Made by a program: the position numbers and the translations under genes. Shown here piece after piece: positions 33,060 through 44,834 of a stretch of 64,000 nt of DNA. Source of the DNA: Chara braunii (lineage: Eukaryota > Streptophyta > Charophyceae > Charales > Characeae); contig BFEA01000183.1 of the NCBI GenBank assembly GCA_003427395.1, forward strand, positions 2,184,629 through 2,248,628. The letters are read 5' to 3'. The notes under the pieces were generated by a model. It ran no database searches, was not told the DNA's origin, and saw only the letters and a program-made list of their open reading frames with translations. Within the stretch, counting starts at the first letter, position 1. Each line of letters begins with the position of its first letter.

Positions 33060-34965
33060 TGCAGTATTATGCACAAACATGACAATGAGAGACTAGACTA
33101 GTGGAAAACACATGCACAATGAGTAGAGATCAACAAGGTAAGGACCCGAAATATGAACTTGACAAGGAAGGATTAGACTAGTGGAAGCACATGCACAAAG
33201 GAGAAGAGTTCAACGAAGTAAAAAAAGCTATTGAACATGAACTTGACAATGAGAGACTAGACTAGTGGAAAACACATGCACAATGAGTAGAGCTCGACTA
33301 AGTAAAAGACCCGGAACATGAACTTGACAATGGGAGACTAGACTAGTGGAAAGCACATGCATAATGAGTAGAGATCAACAAGATAAAGGTCCGGAATATG
33401 AACTTGACAATGGGAGGATTAGACTAGTAGAAGCACATGCACAAAGGAGACGAGTTCAACTAAGTAAGAGCTCCGCAACATGAACTTGACAATGACAGAC
33501 TAGACTAGTGGAAAGCACATGCACAAATGAGTAGAGATTAACAAGGTAAAGATCCGGAACACGAACTTGACAATGAGAGACTAGACTAGTGGAAAGCACA
33601 TGCACAATGAGAAGAGATCAACAAGGTAAAGATCCGGAACATGAACTTGACAATGAGAGACTAGACTAGTGGAAAGCACATGCACAATGAGTAAAGATCA
33701 ACAAGGTAAAGATCCGGAACATGAACTTGACAATGAGAGACTAGACTAGTGGAAAGCACATGCACAATGATTAAAGATCAACAAGGTAAAGATCCGGAAC
33801 ATGAACTTAACAATGAGAGACAGGTTTAACGGAAAGCAAATGTACAATGAATAGAGATCAACAAGGTAAAGATCCGGAACATGAACTTAACAATGAGATA
33901 CTAGACTAGTGGAAACACATGCACAAAAGAGAAGAGTTCAACAAAGTAAAAACTCTAGAATCTGAACTTGACAATGGGGGACCAGACTAGCGGAAAACAC
34001 ATGCAAAATGCGTAGGGATCAACAAGGTAAAGATCCGGAACATGAACTTGACAATGGGAGACTAGACTAGTGGAAAGCACATGCATAACGAGTAGAGATC
34101 AACAAGGTAAANATGAACTTGACAAGGAGAGACTAGACTACTAGAAAACACATGCACAATGAGTAGAGATCAACAAGGTAAAGATCCGGAACATGAACTT
34201 GACAATGAGATACTAGACTAGCGGAAAGCACATGCACAATGAGCAGAGATCAACAAGGTAAAGATTCGGAACATGAACTTGACAATGAGAGACTAGACTA
34301 GTGGAAACACGTGCAGAAAGGAGAAGAGTTCAACTAAGTAAAAGCTTCGGAACCTGAACTTGACAATGAGAGACTACACTAGTTGAAAGCACATGCACAA
34401 TGAGTAGGGATCAACAAGGTAAAAATCTGGATCATGAACTTGACAATGGGAGATTAGACTAGTGGAAAGTACATGCATAACGAGTAGAAATCAACAAGGT
34501 AAAAATTCGGAACATGAACTTGACAAGGACGGACTAGACTAGTGGAAGCACATGCACAAGGGAGAAGAGTTCAACTAAGTTAAAGCTCCGAAATATGAAC
34601 TTGACAATGGGAGACTAGACTAGTGGAAAGCACATGCACAAGGGAGAAGAGCTCAACTAAGTAAAAGATCCGGAACATGAACTTGACAATGGGAGACAAG
34701 ACTAGTGAAAAACACATGCACAATGAGTAGAGATCAACAAGATAAAGATTCGGAACATGAACTTGACAATGGGAGACTAGACTAGTGGAAAGCCCACGCA
34801 CAATGAGTAGAGATCAACAAGGTAAAGATCCGGACCATGAACTTAACAAGGAAGGATTAGACTAGTGGAAAGCACATGCACAATGAGTAGAGTTCAACAA
34901 GGTAAAGATCCGAAACATGAACTTGACAATGAGAGACTAGACTAGTGGAAATCATATGTACATGA
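33060..34965. repeat. Satellite-like array of 80-bp units (about 24 copies)
   Basis: Units contain GGTAAAGATCCGGAACATGAACTTGACAATGAGAG-like sequence, then ACTAGACTAGTGG and GCACATGCACAATGAG. The exact period of 80 is clear from GGTAAAGATCCGGAAC at 33624, 33704 and 33784. Some units are shortened, for example at the single N at 34112. Non-coding. Confidence 0.9.
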
Positions 34966-36060
34966 AGGGAAAATCATCCGGAATATCACACCAAGTATGA
35001 ACGTGATAATGAGTGGCTAGATTAATGAAAAAGCACATGCACATGAAGGGAAGATCATCTGGAACATTACACCAAGTAGGAACATGACAAGGAGATGCTA
35101 GACTAATGAAAAACATATGTACATAGAGGGAAGATCAGCCGGAACACTACACCAAGTAGGAACATGACAATGAGTGGCTAGACTAATGAAAAAACACATG
35201 GATTTGAAGGGAAGATCATCCGGAACACTACACCAAGTAGGAACATGACAAAGAGATGCTAGGCTAATGGAAGGCACATGCATATGAAGGGAAATCCATC
35301 TGGAACATCACACCAAGTATGAACAAGACAAAGAGATGCTAGAGCTAGATGGAAAGCACATGCATATAGAGAAAAGATCAACTGGAACATCACACCAAGT
35401 ATGAACAAGACAAAGAGATGCTAGAGCTAGATGGAAAGCACATGCACATGAGGGGAAAATCATCCGGTACATCACACTAAGTAGGAATATGACAAGGAGA
35501 TGCTAGACTAATGAAGAGCACATGTACATAGAGGGAAGATCAACCGGAACACTACACCAAGTAGGAACATGACAATGAGTGGCTAGACTAATGAAAAGGC
35601 ACATGCACATGAAGGGAAGATCATCCGGAACATTACACCAAGTAGGAACATGACAAGGNCATGACAATGAGTGGCTAGACTAATGAAAAGGCACATGCAC
35701 ATGAAGGGAAGATCATCCGGAACATTACACCAAGTAGGAACATGACAAGGAGATACTAGACTAATGAAAAACAGATGTACATAGAGGGAAGATCATCGGG
35801 AACCAATGTATGAACAAGACCAAGTAATGCTAGACTAGATCATGATGCAAAACACATGCACATAGAGGGAAGATCATCCGGTACATCACACCAAGTAGGA
35901 ACATGACAGAGAATGCTAGACTAATGAAAAACACATGCACATGAGGGGGAGATCATCCGGAACATTACACCAATGTATGAAAAAAGACCAAGTGATGCTA
36001 GACTAGATGAAAAGCACATGCACATAGAGGGAAGATCATCCGGTACATCACATGTTATTA
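34966..36060. repeat. Diverged 80-81-bp subfamily (about 13 copies)
   Basis: Continues the previous array with a related unit: AAGATCATCCGGAAC, ACACCAAGTAGGAACATGAC, TGCTAGACTAATGAAAA, CACATGCACAT. Period 80 (35051, 35131, then 35212). The 91-bp direct repeat around the N at 35659 is probably an assembly join. Confidence 0.85.
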
Positions 36061-36069
36061 CATAAGTGA

Positions 36070-36645
36070 AAACAAGAGTCTAAGTAGGCAAGATCACCAA
36101 AGTTGAATCAAAGGCCACCTATGAAAGAAGCGCTATGCTACCTACTAGTGTGAGTGTGAAAATCACAAGTTTGAAGTTCCCAAATCACCAAGATTGCATC
36201 AAGAAGCATCCATGTGTGAAGCGCTACACTACCTACTAGTATGAGTGTGAAAAATACAAGTTTGAAGCTCCCAAATCACCAAGATTGCATCTAGAAGAAT
36301 CCATGTGTGAAGCGCTAAACTACCTGCTAGTGTGAGTGTAAAAATCACAAGTTTGGAGAGTCCAAATCACCAAGATTGCATCAAGAAGCATCCATGTGTG
36401 AAGCGCTATACTACCTACTAGTGNAGCATCCATGTGTGAAGCGCTATACTACCTACTAGTGTGAGTGTGAAAATCACAAGTTTGAACCTCTCAAATCACC
36501 AAGATTGCATCAAGAAGCATCCATGGGTGCAACGCTATACTACCTACTAGTGTGAGTGTGAAAATCACAAGTTTGAAGCTCCCAAATTACCAAGATTGTA
36601 TCAAGAAGCATCTAGGAAAGAATCAGAGTACTACCTCCTAGTGCA
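36070..36645. repeat. 91-bp tandem repeat (about six copies)
   Basis: Units with CAAATCACCAAGATTGCATC, CATCCATGTGTGAAGCGCTA, CTACCTACTAGT and GAGTGTGAAAATCACAAG at 36181, 36272, 36363, 36492 and 36583. The wider spacing at 36363-36492 is caused by the N at 36424 and a 37-bp duplicate. Confidence 0.85.
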
Positions 36646-36649
36646 TAAG

Positions 36650-36960
36650 TGAAAGAGAAGAGTTTGAGTAGCCCACGGAAGAGAGAAGGTGAAGTGAGAG
36701 AAGATGGAGGAGAAGGGGAGAGAGATCAGGGAGATGGAGATGGAGAAGAAGGGGAGGAAGACAAAGAGAATGAAAGTGAAGAGGAGGAAGGAGGAGATGA
36801 AGAGGGGAGAGAAGAGAAGGAAGGAGGAGGGGCTGAGGAGGAAGAAGAGGAAGAAGAAGGAGGAGAGGAAGAAAGAGAAGAAGAAGAAGAAGAGAAGAAG
36901 AAGAAGAAGAGGAAGAAGAAGAAGAAGAGAAAGAAGGAAAAGAAGAAGATGAAGGTGAAA
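36650..36960 (+). repeat. Purine tract (GAA/GGA-rich, about 310 bp)
   Basis: Almost pure A/G on the plus strand, partly GAA and GAAGAAGAAG. It encodes poly-Glu or poly-Lys in all plus-strand frames and poly-Leu/Phe/Ser on the minus strand, so these frames are composition artefacts. Confidence 0.9.
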
Positions 36961-39440
36961 AAGTCTCTTCTTTCCTCTCACCTTGTTGATTCCTTGATAT
37001 TGGTGTTCTCTTGATGAAGCTTCCTCTCCTTGCACAATCCCCCCTTGGCTATGGCTTCCTTCTTCTCCAAGCCCTTCTCTCCTCCTTCCTTGCTCTCCCT
37101 CAGGCTATGGCAAGCTCCCCCAGCTATGGCTATGGAGTCCTCCCCTCTACGAGGGCTAATGGCGCTCCTCTAACCTCTCCTTCTCTCCTACACCTAGGAG
37201 GGATATGGCGGAACACCTCCCAAGTGTCTCTCCCACCATCACTATCCTCTAGAGTCCTCCCCACTACCTCCTAGTCTCCTCTAAGCTCTCCCACTAGCAT
37301 GGGTTCCTCCCTCCTCACTCCAAGTGCAAAGGTGCTCTTGTGAGCTCACTTGGGCAGCATGGACACTCCTCATGCAAATGTGAGAGTGGCGGACTGCATC
37401 CTCAGCTTATGTAGGCTGAAACCAGCAGTCCGGCCAGCCCATGAGCCTCCCCATGAGCCTTGAGGTGAACCGAGGTACCCCAAGGCAAAATTTCCTCACT
37501 AGGCCCTCTTGGAGGTACCTGGGCCTCATTTTGGCCAAGTACATGCAGTCCNAGTGGTTGGTACCAACTCGGACTGCCTCTTGGCCTACCCCGGCCTCTT
37601 TTTCATTGCTCAAATGCTGCCCCCTAGGGTCCTAATGCCCAAGGGGCAGCAATACTTGAAAGAAAAAGGCCTTGTGGGTCTTTTTTTCGATTTTTTCAAG
37701 TTTCGGCCTTTTTTAGTAGGCCGAAGCATTTTTCCACATGGCGGCACATTTTTAGCCTTGGATCTGGCTGAGATCCAAGGCCAGCAATAATCCGAGCTAC
37801 CCCCTAGTAGCCCTTGCTTCAATTTTGAGCCCCTAAGTCTAGTTTTTCAATTTTTGGTGCATCTGACTCTTTTTTTGGGCCAAATGCACTGTTTTGTCAT
37901 TTTCCCTCTTTTGTTTCTTTCCATTTTGGGCTGCCACCTCATTCCGGAGCTAGCCGTTTTGAGCTGGCCCACAAAAAACGGCTAGTTCCTCTCTACCATG
38001 AGATCTGATCTCAGATCCATGGCCCAAAAGAAAACCGGTCACTTCCTTTTGACATTTTCTCTCATTTTCAGCTTTTTAATTCAGATTTTATTGAGATATG
38101 GCCCTAGGAGGGAAGAGGTCACTCGGGGCCACGTGGGAGTCCCTACTGTGTAGGTCCCAATAGGCCGACACACTCTCCTCCACCCTTTTCTCCCTCCTTT
38201 TCCTCTCATTTTTCTTTATTTTTTTTTTTTTTCTGTTGTGACAAGTGTCACACTGCTGTGCACCCTTTTCCTAGGCCCTAGGGCCTCATTCAAGGCCACG
38301 TTCATGGTTGTTACTTGGCCGTTACACCTCGGATTCCAATAATGGCACCCCCATGCTCCTAGGGGGCTCCATTTTGCTCCCGTTTGCCCAATTTTGATCC
38401 CCTTTTGCTTCGATTTTCTAAGGGCAATCTTTTTCTCGTGTTGAGCCTCTCAAGGCTTTATTTTCTTATGCCTTGCTAGTCCGAGATATCCCGGACTGCT
38501 GGGTAGTCTTCCCAACATCCTTATTTCACTTTTCTTTCTCCCATGGCTCTCCCACTTGCTCTCACTAGTGGTGCTAATATTTTCCACCGTCTAGATCCCC
38601 GATCTCGACGGTGTCGTTTGCTTGCACAATTATTTGTTGTGTTTGCTCATGGTTCCCTTGGGACATCCCAAGTGCCCGCTGTTTCCCTACATGCTAGCTC
38701 CATTTCTTTGTCCCGTCGGCGGTCCCGCCGGCGCGTGTCCCATTTTTTGATTTTTATTATTTGGACCCATTTGGTCCCCGACAACATTCCGGACGGCGTC
38801 CCAATTTTATTTTTTTGGGGCCCATTGCCCTTGGTGGTCCCATCATTTCTACATGTGTGCTGATTTTTTTAGGACGTGAGATCTCATCTCACAGTTGCCG
38901 TTTACCGTCTTTACTTGCCCCTTGCCGAAATTGCTCCTTTCTGGCGTTCCGGGCTTGCCGTAGCCCATTCCCCTTTGGCCTTGGCATCCCCATACAGTCC
39001 GTAATTTCTCGGGCTGCAGTCATGGCTGTTTTCTATGCTCATAGCCCCACAACTTACCCCATGTTAAAAGAAAATGAAGCGTTAAATTTTCTAGTGCGTC
39101 CGGGCTCAATATTCTCTCCCCCATGCAGTCTGTTGCAACTCGGACTGCAATGGGGGTCAATCCCTTAGCCCCAATGCCCCACAACTAGCCCTTACTCAAA
39201 AGAAAAAGAAACGGCCAATTTCCAAGTGCATCTGACCTTGATTTTGACTCCGGATGCACCTAAAACGTGTGTTTCTCCTCATGCATGTATTCCATTTTAT
39301 TCCGGTTGCAAAAGGCCTTGATTTTCTTTGATTTTCTCTGCAAAAATCAAAGAAAATCAAAGTCCTTTGTAACCTCCATATTCCAGAATGAATCTGGTCG
39401 CGGATGAATTTCCCCAAAAGACCGTTTTTTACCGTTGAGG
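36961..39440. other. Unassigned spacer with repeat related to 40.0 kb
   Basis: C/T-rich DNA after the purine tract, then AT-rich DNA with repeated words such as GGCC and GCAGTCC. The stretch 38560-38830 is related to 40035-40290 (shared CACTAGTGGTGCTAATATT, an ACCGTC.AGAT hairpin and CCCGTCGGCGGTCCC). No supported gene. Confidence 0.5.

Positions 39441-39477
<37 letters not shown>
39441..39477. repeat. Poly-T homopolymer
   Basis: Thirty-odd consecutive T, directly before the adapter junction and the gap. A likely cause of the assembly break. Confidence 0.9.
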
Positions 39478-39502
39478 CCCCCTTTTTTGGACAGTAGGGA
39501 CC

Positions 39503-39540
39503 CTGTCTCTTATACACATCTAGATGTGTATAAGAGACAG
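39503..39540. other. Nextera/Tn5 mosaic-end junction adapter (artefact)
   Basis: CTGTCTCTTATACACATCT (39503-39521) is followed immediately by its reverse complement AGATGTGTATAAGAGACAG (39522-39540). These are the Tn5 mosaic ends as joined in mate-pair libraries, not genomic DNA. Frames through it give the familiar contaminant peptide SYTHLDVYKRQ. Confidence 0.97.
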
Positions 39541-39573
39541 GTGTCACTCACCCTGTGGTGGTTGCGGCTTCCA

Positions 39574-39980
39574 NNNNNNNNNNNNNNNNNNNNNNNNNNN
39601 NNNNNNNNNNNNNNNNNNNNNNNNNNNNNNNNNNNNNNNNNNNNNNNNNNNNNNNNNNNNNNNNNNNNNNNNNNNNNNNNNNNNNNNNNNNNNNNNNNNN
39701 NNNNNNNNNNNNNNNNNNNNNNNNNNNNNNNNNNNNNNNNNNNNNNNNNNNNNNNNNNNNNNNNNNNNNNNNNNNNNNNNNNNNNNNNNNNNNNNNNNNN
39801 NNNNNNNNNNNNNNNNNNNNNNNNNNNNNNNNNNNNNNNNNNNNNNNNNNNNNNNNNNNNNNNNNNNNNNNNNNNNNNNNNNNNNNNNNNNNNNNNNNNN
39901 NNNNNNNNNNNNNNNNNNNNNNNNNNNNNNNNNNNNNNNNNNNNNNNNNNNNNNNNNNNNNNNNNNNNNNNNNNNNNNNN
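39574..39980. other. Assembly gap (407 Ns)
   Basis: A run of N. The 33 bases before it (39541-39573) are identical to 42720-42752. Confidence 0.99.
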
Positions 39981-40021
39981 TTTTCTTTACTTTTCCTTTT
40001 CCTTTTGGCCTTCCCGTTTGT

Positions 40022-40084
40022 CACCACTAGTACTTGCACTAGTGGTGCTAATATTCTTGGCCGTCAAGATGTCGATCTTGACGG
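40022..40084. other. Two adjacent perfect 10-bp hairpins
   Basis: CACCACTAGT (40022-40031) with ACTAGTGGTG (40038-40047), and CCGTCAAGAT (40061-40070) with ATCTTGACGG (40075-40084). The second is kept as a diverged hairpin at about 38585-38615 (CACCGTC.AGAT with ATCT.GACGGTG). Confidence 0.7.
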
Positions 40085-40161
40085 TGCACCTTGCATTTAT
40101 TATTTTTCCCTCATGCGGTACCGCCGTTTCTTCTTGGGACTTTCACATATCTCCGTCACTT

Positions 40162-40290
40162 GTCCCGTTGGTGGTCCCCGACACTTAGTCCCGCCGGTGG
40201 TCCCCGACACTTAGTCCCGTCGGCGGTCCCGACACTTAGTCCTGTCGGCGGTCCCCGACACTTAGTCCCGTCGGCGGTCCCCGACACATT
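40162..40290 (+). repeat. 26-bp tandem repeat, five units
   Basis: GTCCCGTCGGCGGTCCCCGA and CACTTA repeated with starts at 40162, 40188, 40214, 40239 and 40265. It shares the GTCCCGTCGGCGGTCCC word with 38.72 kb. Confidence 0.85.
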
Positions 40291-41689
40291 TCGCCCCGGA
40301 TGCCATTATTTTTACTTAGTCCCACGTGGCCCCGAGTGCCTTTCCCCGAGGTGTCCCAAGCCCCTTGGGCGTCTTGTCGCCCCGTAGCGACCCCTCTCCT
40401 TAGTTTTTCCTCGCGCCTTGTGCGTGCCGATCTCTTTGGTCGTGGGCTTCCGCTCAGAGACTCCCGTAGGTGGCCCCCACGTTGAACCCCTCATTTCCTG
40501 GCTTCCCGCGGCTTCTGACCGCCCATCCCTTGACTTCCTCATTCCCTTATTGCTGTTGCGCAGCAATTGCTAGTTCAAAGGGTCCTTTGGCCTTGGTCTT
40601 ATTGCATTCCGATGACTCTCCCGGCCTCCTGCTATGTTCTACGTGCCCCTGTTCTTGCGCTCGCTCACTTGCTGCCGCTTAGTTCTTTCCCTCTGTGGTT
40701 CTCGCCCCAGGGCATTACTCCCTCCTGCGACTTAATCCTTTATCTCGTCTCACTCTGGATTTCTCTGTTGTGCACAGTTCGTCCATATTCGGTCTCTCAA
40801 GTGATGGGAAGTTATTCGGGACTCACTAGTCCCGACACATTTGCCCCACTCTTTCACGATGTCCTCATCGCGCACCAATCTCTTGTCAGTGAGTTTTGGG
40901 AGGATAGATGAGAGAGGGAGGTGAGATGTTACAGATGGTTGGTTTGCTAGGGTCCGTTTGGTTCTTTTCCCATTCCTTTCTCAAAGTTTTCCTTAGCTTC
41001 CGCCCCTTGGGGTGGAGGAGGGTATGGAGGAGTCGAAGGTTCTACAACTTAGACCAGGTTGCTCATTTCCGTCATAGCTCTGCCTCTTTATCTTTCCCTA
41101 AGTTGCGACGCAAACTTCCTCTTCAGTCAACTCTGTATACCCAGCAGGGCAACCCATAATTTTTTCGCCTTCAGTAACATGAAGCAGACGAGGCTCTCCT
41201 CGCTTCATGCATTTAACTACTGTTATGCTTGCTTTATTCCCAGGGTGACAATTTATTGTCATAATACAATTGGTTTTCTCATTTTATGCCTTGGCTTTGT
41301 TGATAAAAAATTGTAGGTAAGTTTTCATGTGCGACTCAATGTCAGGCATTTGCTCTGGAAGGGGGATGTTCGTCCAGTACAACCGCCACTGAGCAGGCAC
41401 AGTTCCCCTTAAGTGCTTCGTAATCTCAAATTTATCTTCTCATTTCATTGAGAAAACATTCTCGACCAGAAACCATTTAGGTCTCCCCTCATTCATTACT
41501 CTTAGAGTCATAAAAAAATAATCTACTTTTCGGCCCATGCAATCTATGTTCTCCCGTCATTCTTTCCTAAGTCTCATGCTTAGCCAGTTTTCATGTATTT
41601 TTCCCATGTCATCTTGCCCAGCTTATGTGCGTCATCCTCATTCGTCCTTTCTTGTATCCAGACTTTAAAATGCGCGTTACTCAGTCTCT
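40291..41689. other. Unassigned spacer
   Basis: No supported gene. On the minus strand this lies beyond the coding end of element D. Confidence 0.45.
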
Positions 41690-42240
41690 CTTATTCACAT
41701 CTTTCTTCTGGCCTCTTGCCAGACCTCTCTCATACTCATGCAAAGTCCATTATACGTGTATCTCTTTTCTGGGCGTCTTGCCAGACTTTTTCTTAGGTCT
41801 ATGCAAAGTCAATTTCACATATCTTTCTTTTCTAAATATCCTGCCAGACCTTCTCTCAAGCCCATGCTAGTTCAAATACTCATCAATTTATTTCCTGGAC
41901 ATCTTGCCAGGTCTCTTCTTAAGCTCATGCAGAGTCATTCACACATCTTTTCCTCAGCTGGACACCTTGCAAGGCCTTTTTTCAAGCTCATGCAACGTCA
42001 ATTGCCAGACCTTTTCTCAAGCCTGCGGAAAGTCAATTACTCATCAATTCTTTTCTTCTGGACATCTTGCCAGACCTTTTCTCAAGCCTGCGCAAAACCA
42101 ATTACTCATTCATTCTTTTCTTCTGGACATCTTACCAGGTCTTTTCTTAAGCTCATGCAACGTTAATTATTCATCCATTTCTCTTCTGGACATCTTGCTA
42201 GGCCTTTTCTCAAGCCTGCGGTCAATTACTCATCCATCCT
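41690..42240. repeat. 63-bp tandem repeat, about nine units
   Basis: CTTCTGGACATCTTGCCAG then CCTTTTCTCAAGC and CAAAGTCAATTACTCATC recur with the CTTGCCAG word at 41714, 41776, 41840, 41903, 41966, 42066, 42131 and 42193. One unit at about 42001 is shortened. Non-coding. Confidence 0.85.
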
Positions 42241-42311
42241 TACGCTCATGGTATCCTTCTCTTTTGCACGCTTTTTTCTTTGGTAGATGGCACACGTTCC
42301 CCCCACTCAAA

Positions 42312-42331
42312 ATGCGATGTCCCCATCGCAT
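42312..42331. other. Perfect 8-bp hairpin ATGCGATG/CATCGCAT
   Basis: Inverted repeat with the 4-base loop TCCC. No terminator or binding function can be assigned in this eukaryotic context. Confidence 0.5.
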
Positions 42332-43524
42332 GACTAGTTCTCACTCGGAGGTACGCAGACCTTGGCCCACTAACTGCGTAGACGGATGCCGGCCCATCAG
42401 CCCCAAAAAAGGAAGGGTGATCAGTCCTCCCCCTTCTGATAACTCATCTCATCCCCTACTCCAGTCCGACCTTTTGCTGCTTATGAGACGGGCGTCATCA
42501 CTGAGGTACCACCCCACATCTGGAAGGTAGGTCCAGTCCAAGCCTCTCAGGACCCCATCTTGCCGTAAGTGCTTTCTCGCGAATCATTCCTCCCGAGCGG
42601 TGTTTTCTTGGATCCGGCCTCTTCCTTTCAAGAGAGTTGGGGCTCTTTATTAGTTTGCGTCTGCAGTTACGAAGACCTCGCGGTTAGTCCCGGAACGGTT
42701 GTAATGATCCGGCAGGGCGGTGTCACTCACCCTGTGGTGGTTGCGGCTTCCACCCGGTACCACGCCTGATTCCTCCCTCTGGACAGTGCTGCTCAACTTA
42801 ACACGAGCGGTCGTGGTCCATTCCAAATGGTCGTGCCGCCCCTCTACGGCATGGCGTGCGGTTGGGGAGAAAAAATGAGACTTAGGAAAAAGAATGGCGC
42901 TCTTGCCCGTTTGGCACCACGCCCTTGACGTTTAGGTTTCAACATGAGGCGCAGTTTGAACTCCCCGACTAGAGCTCATTGTCGGGGTTGGTTCCGAATA
43001 GCCAGCATCAATCAAAGAGAGAGGTGCTTTGGTCCTTCAACCCTTATTTCTTCTTATGAGGAGCAGGTCGCGCTGAGACTTTTCCCTTAACGGGTAGAGG
43101 TCTTGGGGTCGTAATGCGGGCATTGCTATCCCCCTTATGTTGAGACTTGAGACTAGAAAAAAAAAGAAAGTTCAATCTCTTACTATTTCCATGGTCGGTC
43201 CGATGACCTTACATCAAGTTGCCTAGGGTCTCTTGGCTATGCAATGCAATATTCAATGTTCAAACACTCAATCCCATGCTATTTCCAAGGCTGATTCTCA
43301 TGGCTGGTCCGACAACCTCTCATCAACAAGGCCACCCACATGGTCGGTCTGGCGGTCATTTTCTCAATAGCTATTTCTCAAGACTGCCCCTTCGCCCATT
43401 CACTCCTCAACTCTCTCATTTCTCAGCACCCAATCTCTGTGACCGTCCCAACGGTCCCTGCTCTTCTCGGCTTTAAGGCTCCGCCTTCTTTATCTCGTCC
43501 TTCTCATTCACATCTTTCTTCCGC

Positions 43525-43795
43525 CCCCTTGGCTATTTCAGCGGCCGACCCTCCGGCCATTTTCATCTCTTTCGTCCATCCCTTTGGCTATTTCAATGAC
43601 CGACCCACCGGCCTTTTCCATCTCTTCCATTCATCCCATTGGCTATTTCAATGACCGATCCACCGACCTTTCCCATCTCTTCCATTCATCCCATTGGCTA
43701 TTTCAATGACTGACCCACCTGGCCTTTTCCATTTCTCTCATCCCATTGGCTATTTCAATGACCGACCCACCGACCTTTTCCATCGCTTATTGCTC
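43525..43795. repeat. 55-bp tandem repeat, five units
   Basis: CCATTGGCTATTTCAATGAC, then CGACCCACCGGCC and TTTTCCATCTCTTCC. GGCTATTTCA starts at 43531, 43586, 43641, 43696 and about 43748. Confidence 0.85.
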
Positions 43796-43878
43796 ATTCC
43801 CATCAACCTTTTTTAATCAAATATGCAGGGGACCCCAGTGCCTATTTCAAAAGGAATGACTCTTGTCAGGGGCCAATC

Positions 43879-44118
43879 CCGAACAACCTGGTTAGGGTCG
43901 TTCTTTTCCATTCTTAAGTCGAACAGCCTGGTTAGGGCCATTCCTTTCCATTCTCAAGTCGAACAGCCTAGTTAGGGCCATTCCTTTCCATCCTCAAGTC
44001 GAATAACCTGGTTAGGGCCATTCCTTTCCATTCTCAAGTCGAACAGCCTGGTTAGGGTCATTCCTTTCCATTCTCAAGTCGAACAATCTGGTTAGGGTCA
44101 TTCCTTTCCATTCTCAAT
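43879..44118. repeat. 40-bp tandem repeat, six units
   Basis: GAACAGCCTGGTTAGGGCCA then TTCCTTTCCATTCTCAAGTC at 43881, 43921, 43961, 44001, 44041 and 44081, an exact 40-bp period. Confidence 0.9.
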
Positions 44119-44834
44119 GTTAATGCCCGAGGGGGTGGGCCTCGAGGTTACAGATCTCATTTCTGTCTTGGAGGTTAGAAGGTGGTCATCTCATCTTTTG
44201 CGTGCTGTTTCTCTTCCTTCTCTCACAGTAATGTACTATCCATTCCATTTTTCACAGTAATGTATCATCCATGCGTACATCCGACTTAGCGTCTAGCACT
44301 CAAGTTGGGGCTCGCGACCCCAAGCAGCACTAGCCCACCCGGCCGTTCATCCATAACAAAAGACAAAGGCGCCCCTTCCATTTTCACTCCTCCTGATCAC
44401 TCAGGTTTCGGCTATTCTCAGTCTCAATCATGACTCAGTTGGATTAGGCTCCTAGGGAAGGAGTGTTCTTCATGCCCCTTAACCCATAGGTTCCCTAACC
44501 TCTCTTGTACTCGACCAATCATTCAATGCTATGGTTCACTCGTCAATTCGTACTCAAGGTTTTCCTCTCTCAAAGGCATAATCCTTATTCCATCCATAAT
44601 TCATAATACACTCTCTCCCAATTGGTCTCATCCCAAATCCCATGTCTTTGTCTTATGTACCCAAGGTAGCTCATCCAAAATGTAGCCTCAAAAACTATCT
44701 TTTATCTTATCGTGACACTTATTTTCACTTCATCCTTAGCAAGCTTGCCCATACTGTACACGTTTTCGTCATTCTCATGTCTCCGCAGACAGAAAAGCAG
44801 CGATCCTTTTCAATGCTAAGTCAACAACTAGTTC

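Noticed and set aside
33060-36645. Possible CRISPR array (regular repeats)
   Set aside because: Units of 80-91 bp repeat over their whole length with no unique spacers, no cas genes, and a eukaryotic context.
36631-37035. Long Glu/Lys-rich and Leu/Phe-rich frames on both strands
   Set aside because: Produced by the purine tract; no codon-level or motif evidence.
39487-40214. Open frames of 163-233 residues across the gap and adapter
   Set aside because: They consist of Ns and translated mosaic-end adapter (SYTHLDVYKRQ), a known contaminant peptide.
42312-42331. Hairpin as a transcription terminator
   Set aside because: Eukaryotic retroelement context and no T run; only an inverted repeat can be stated.
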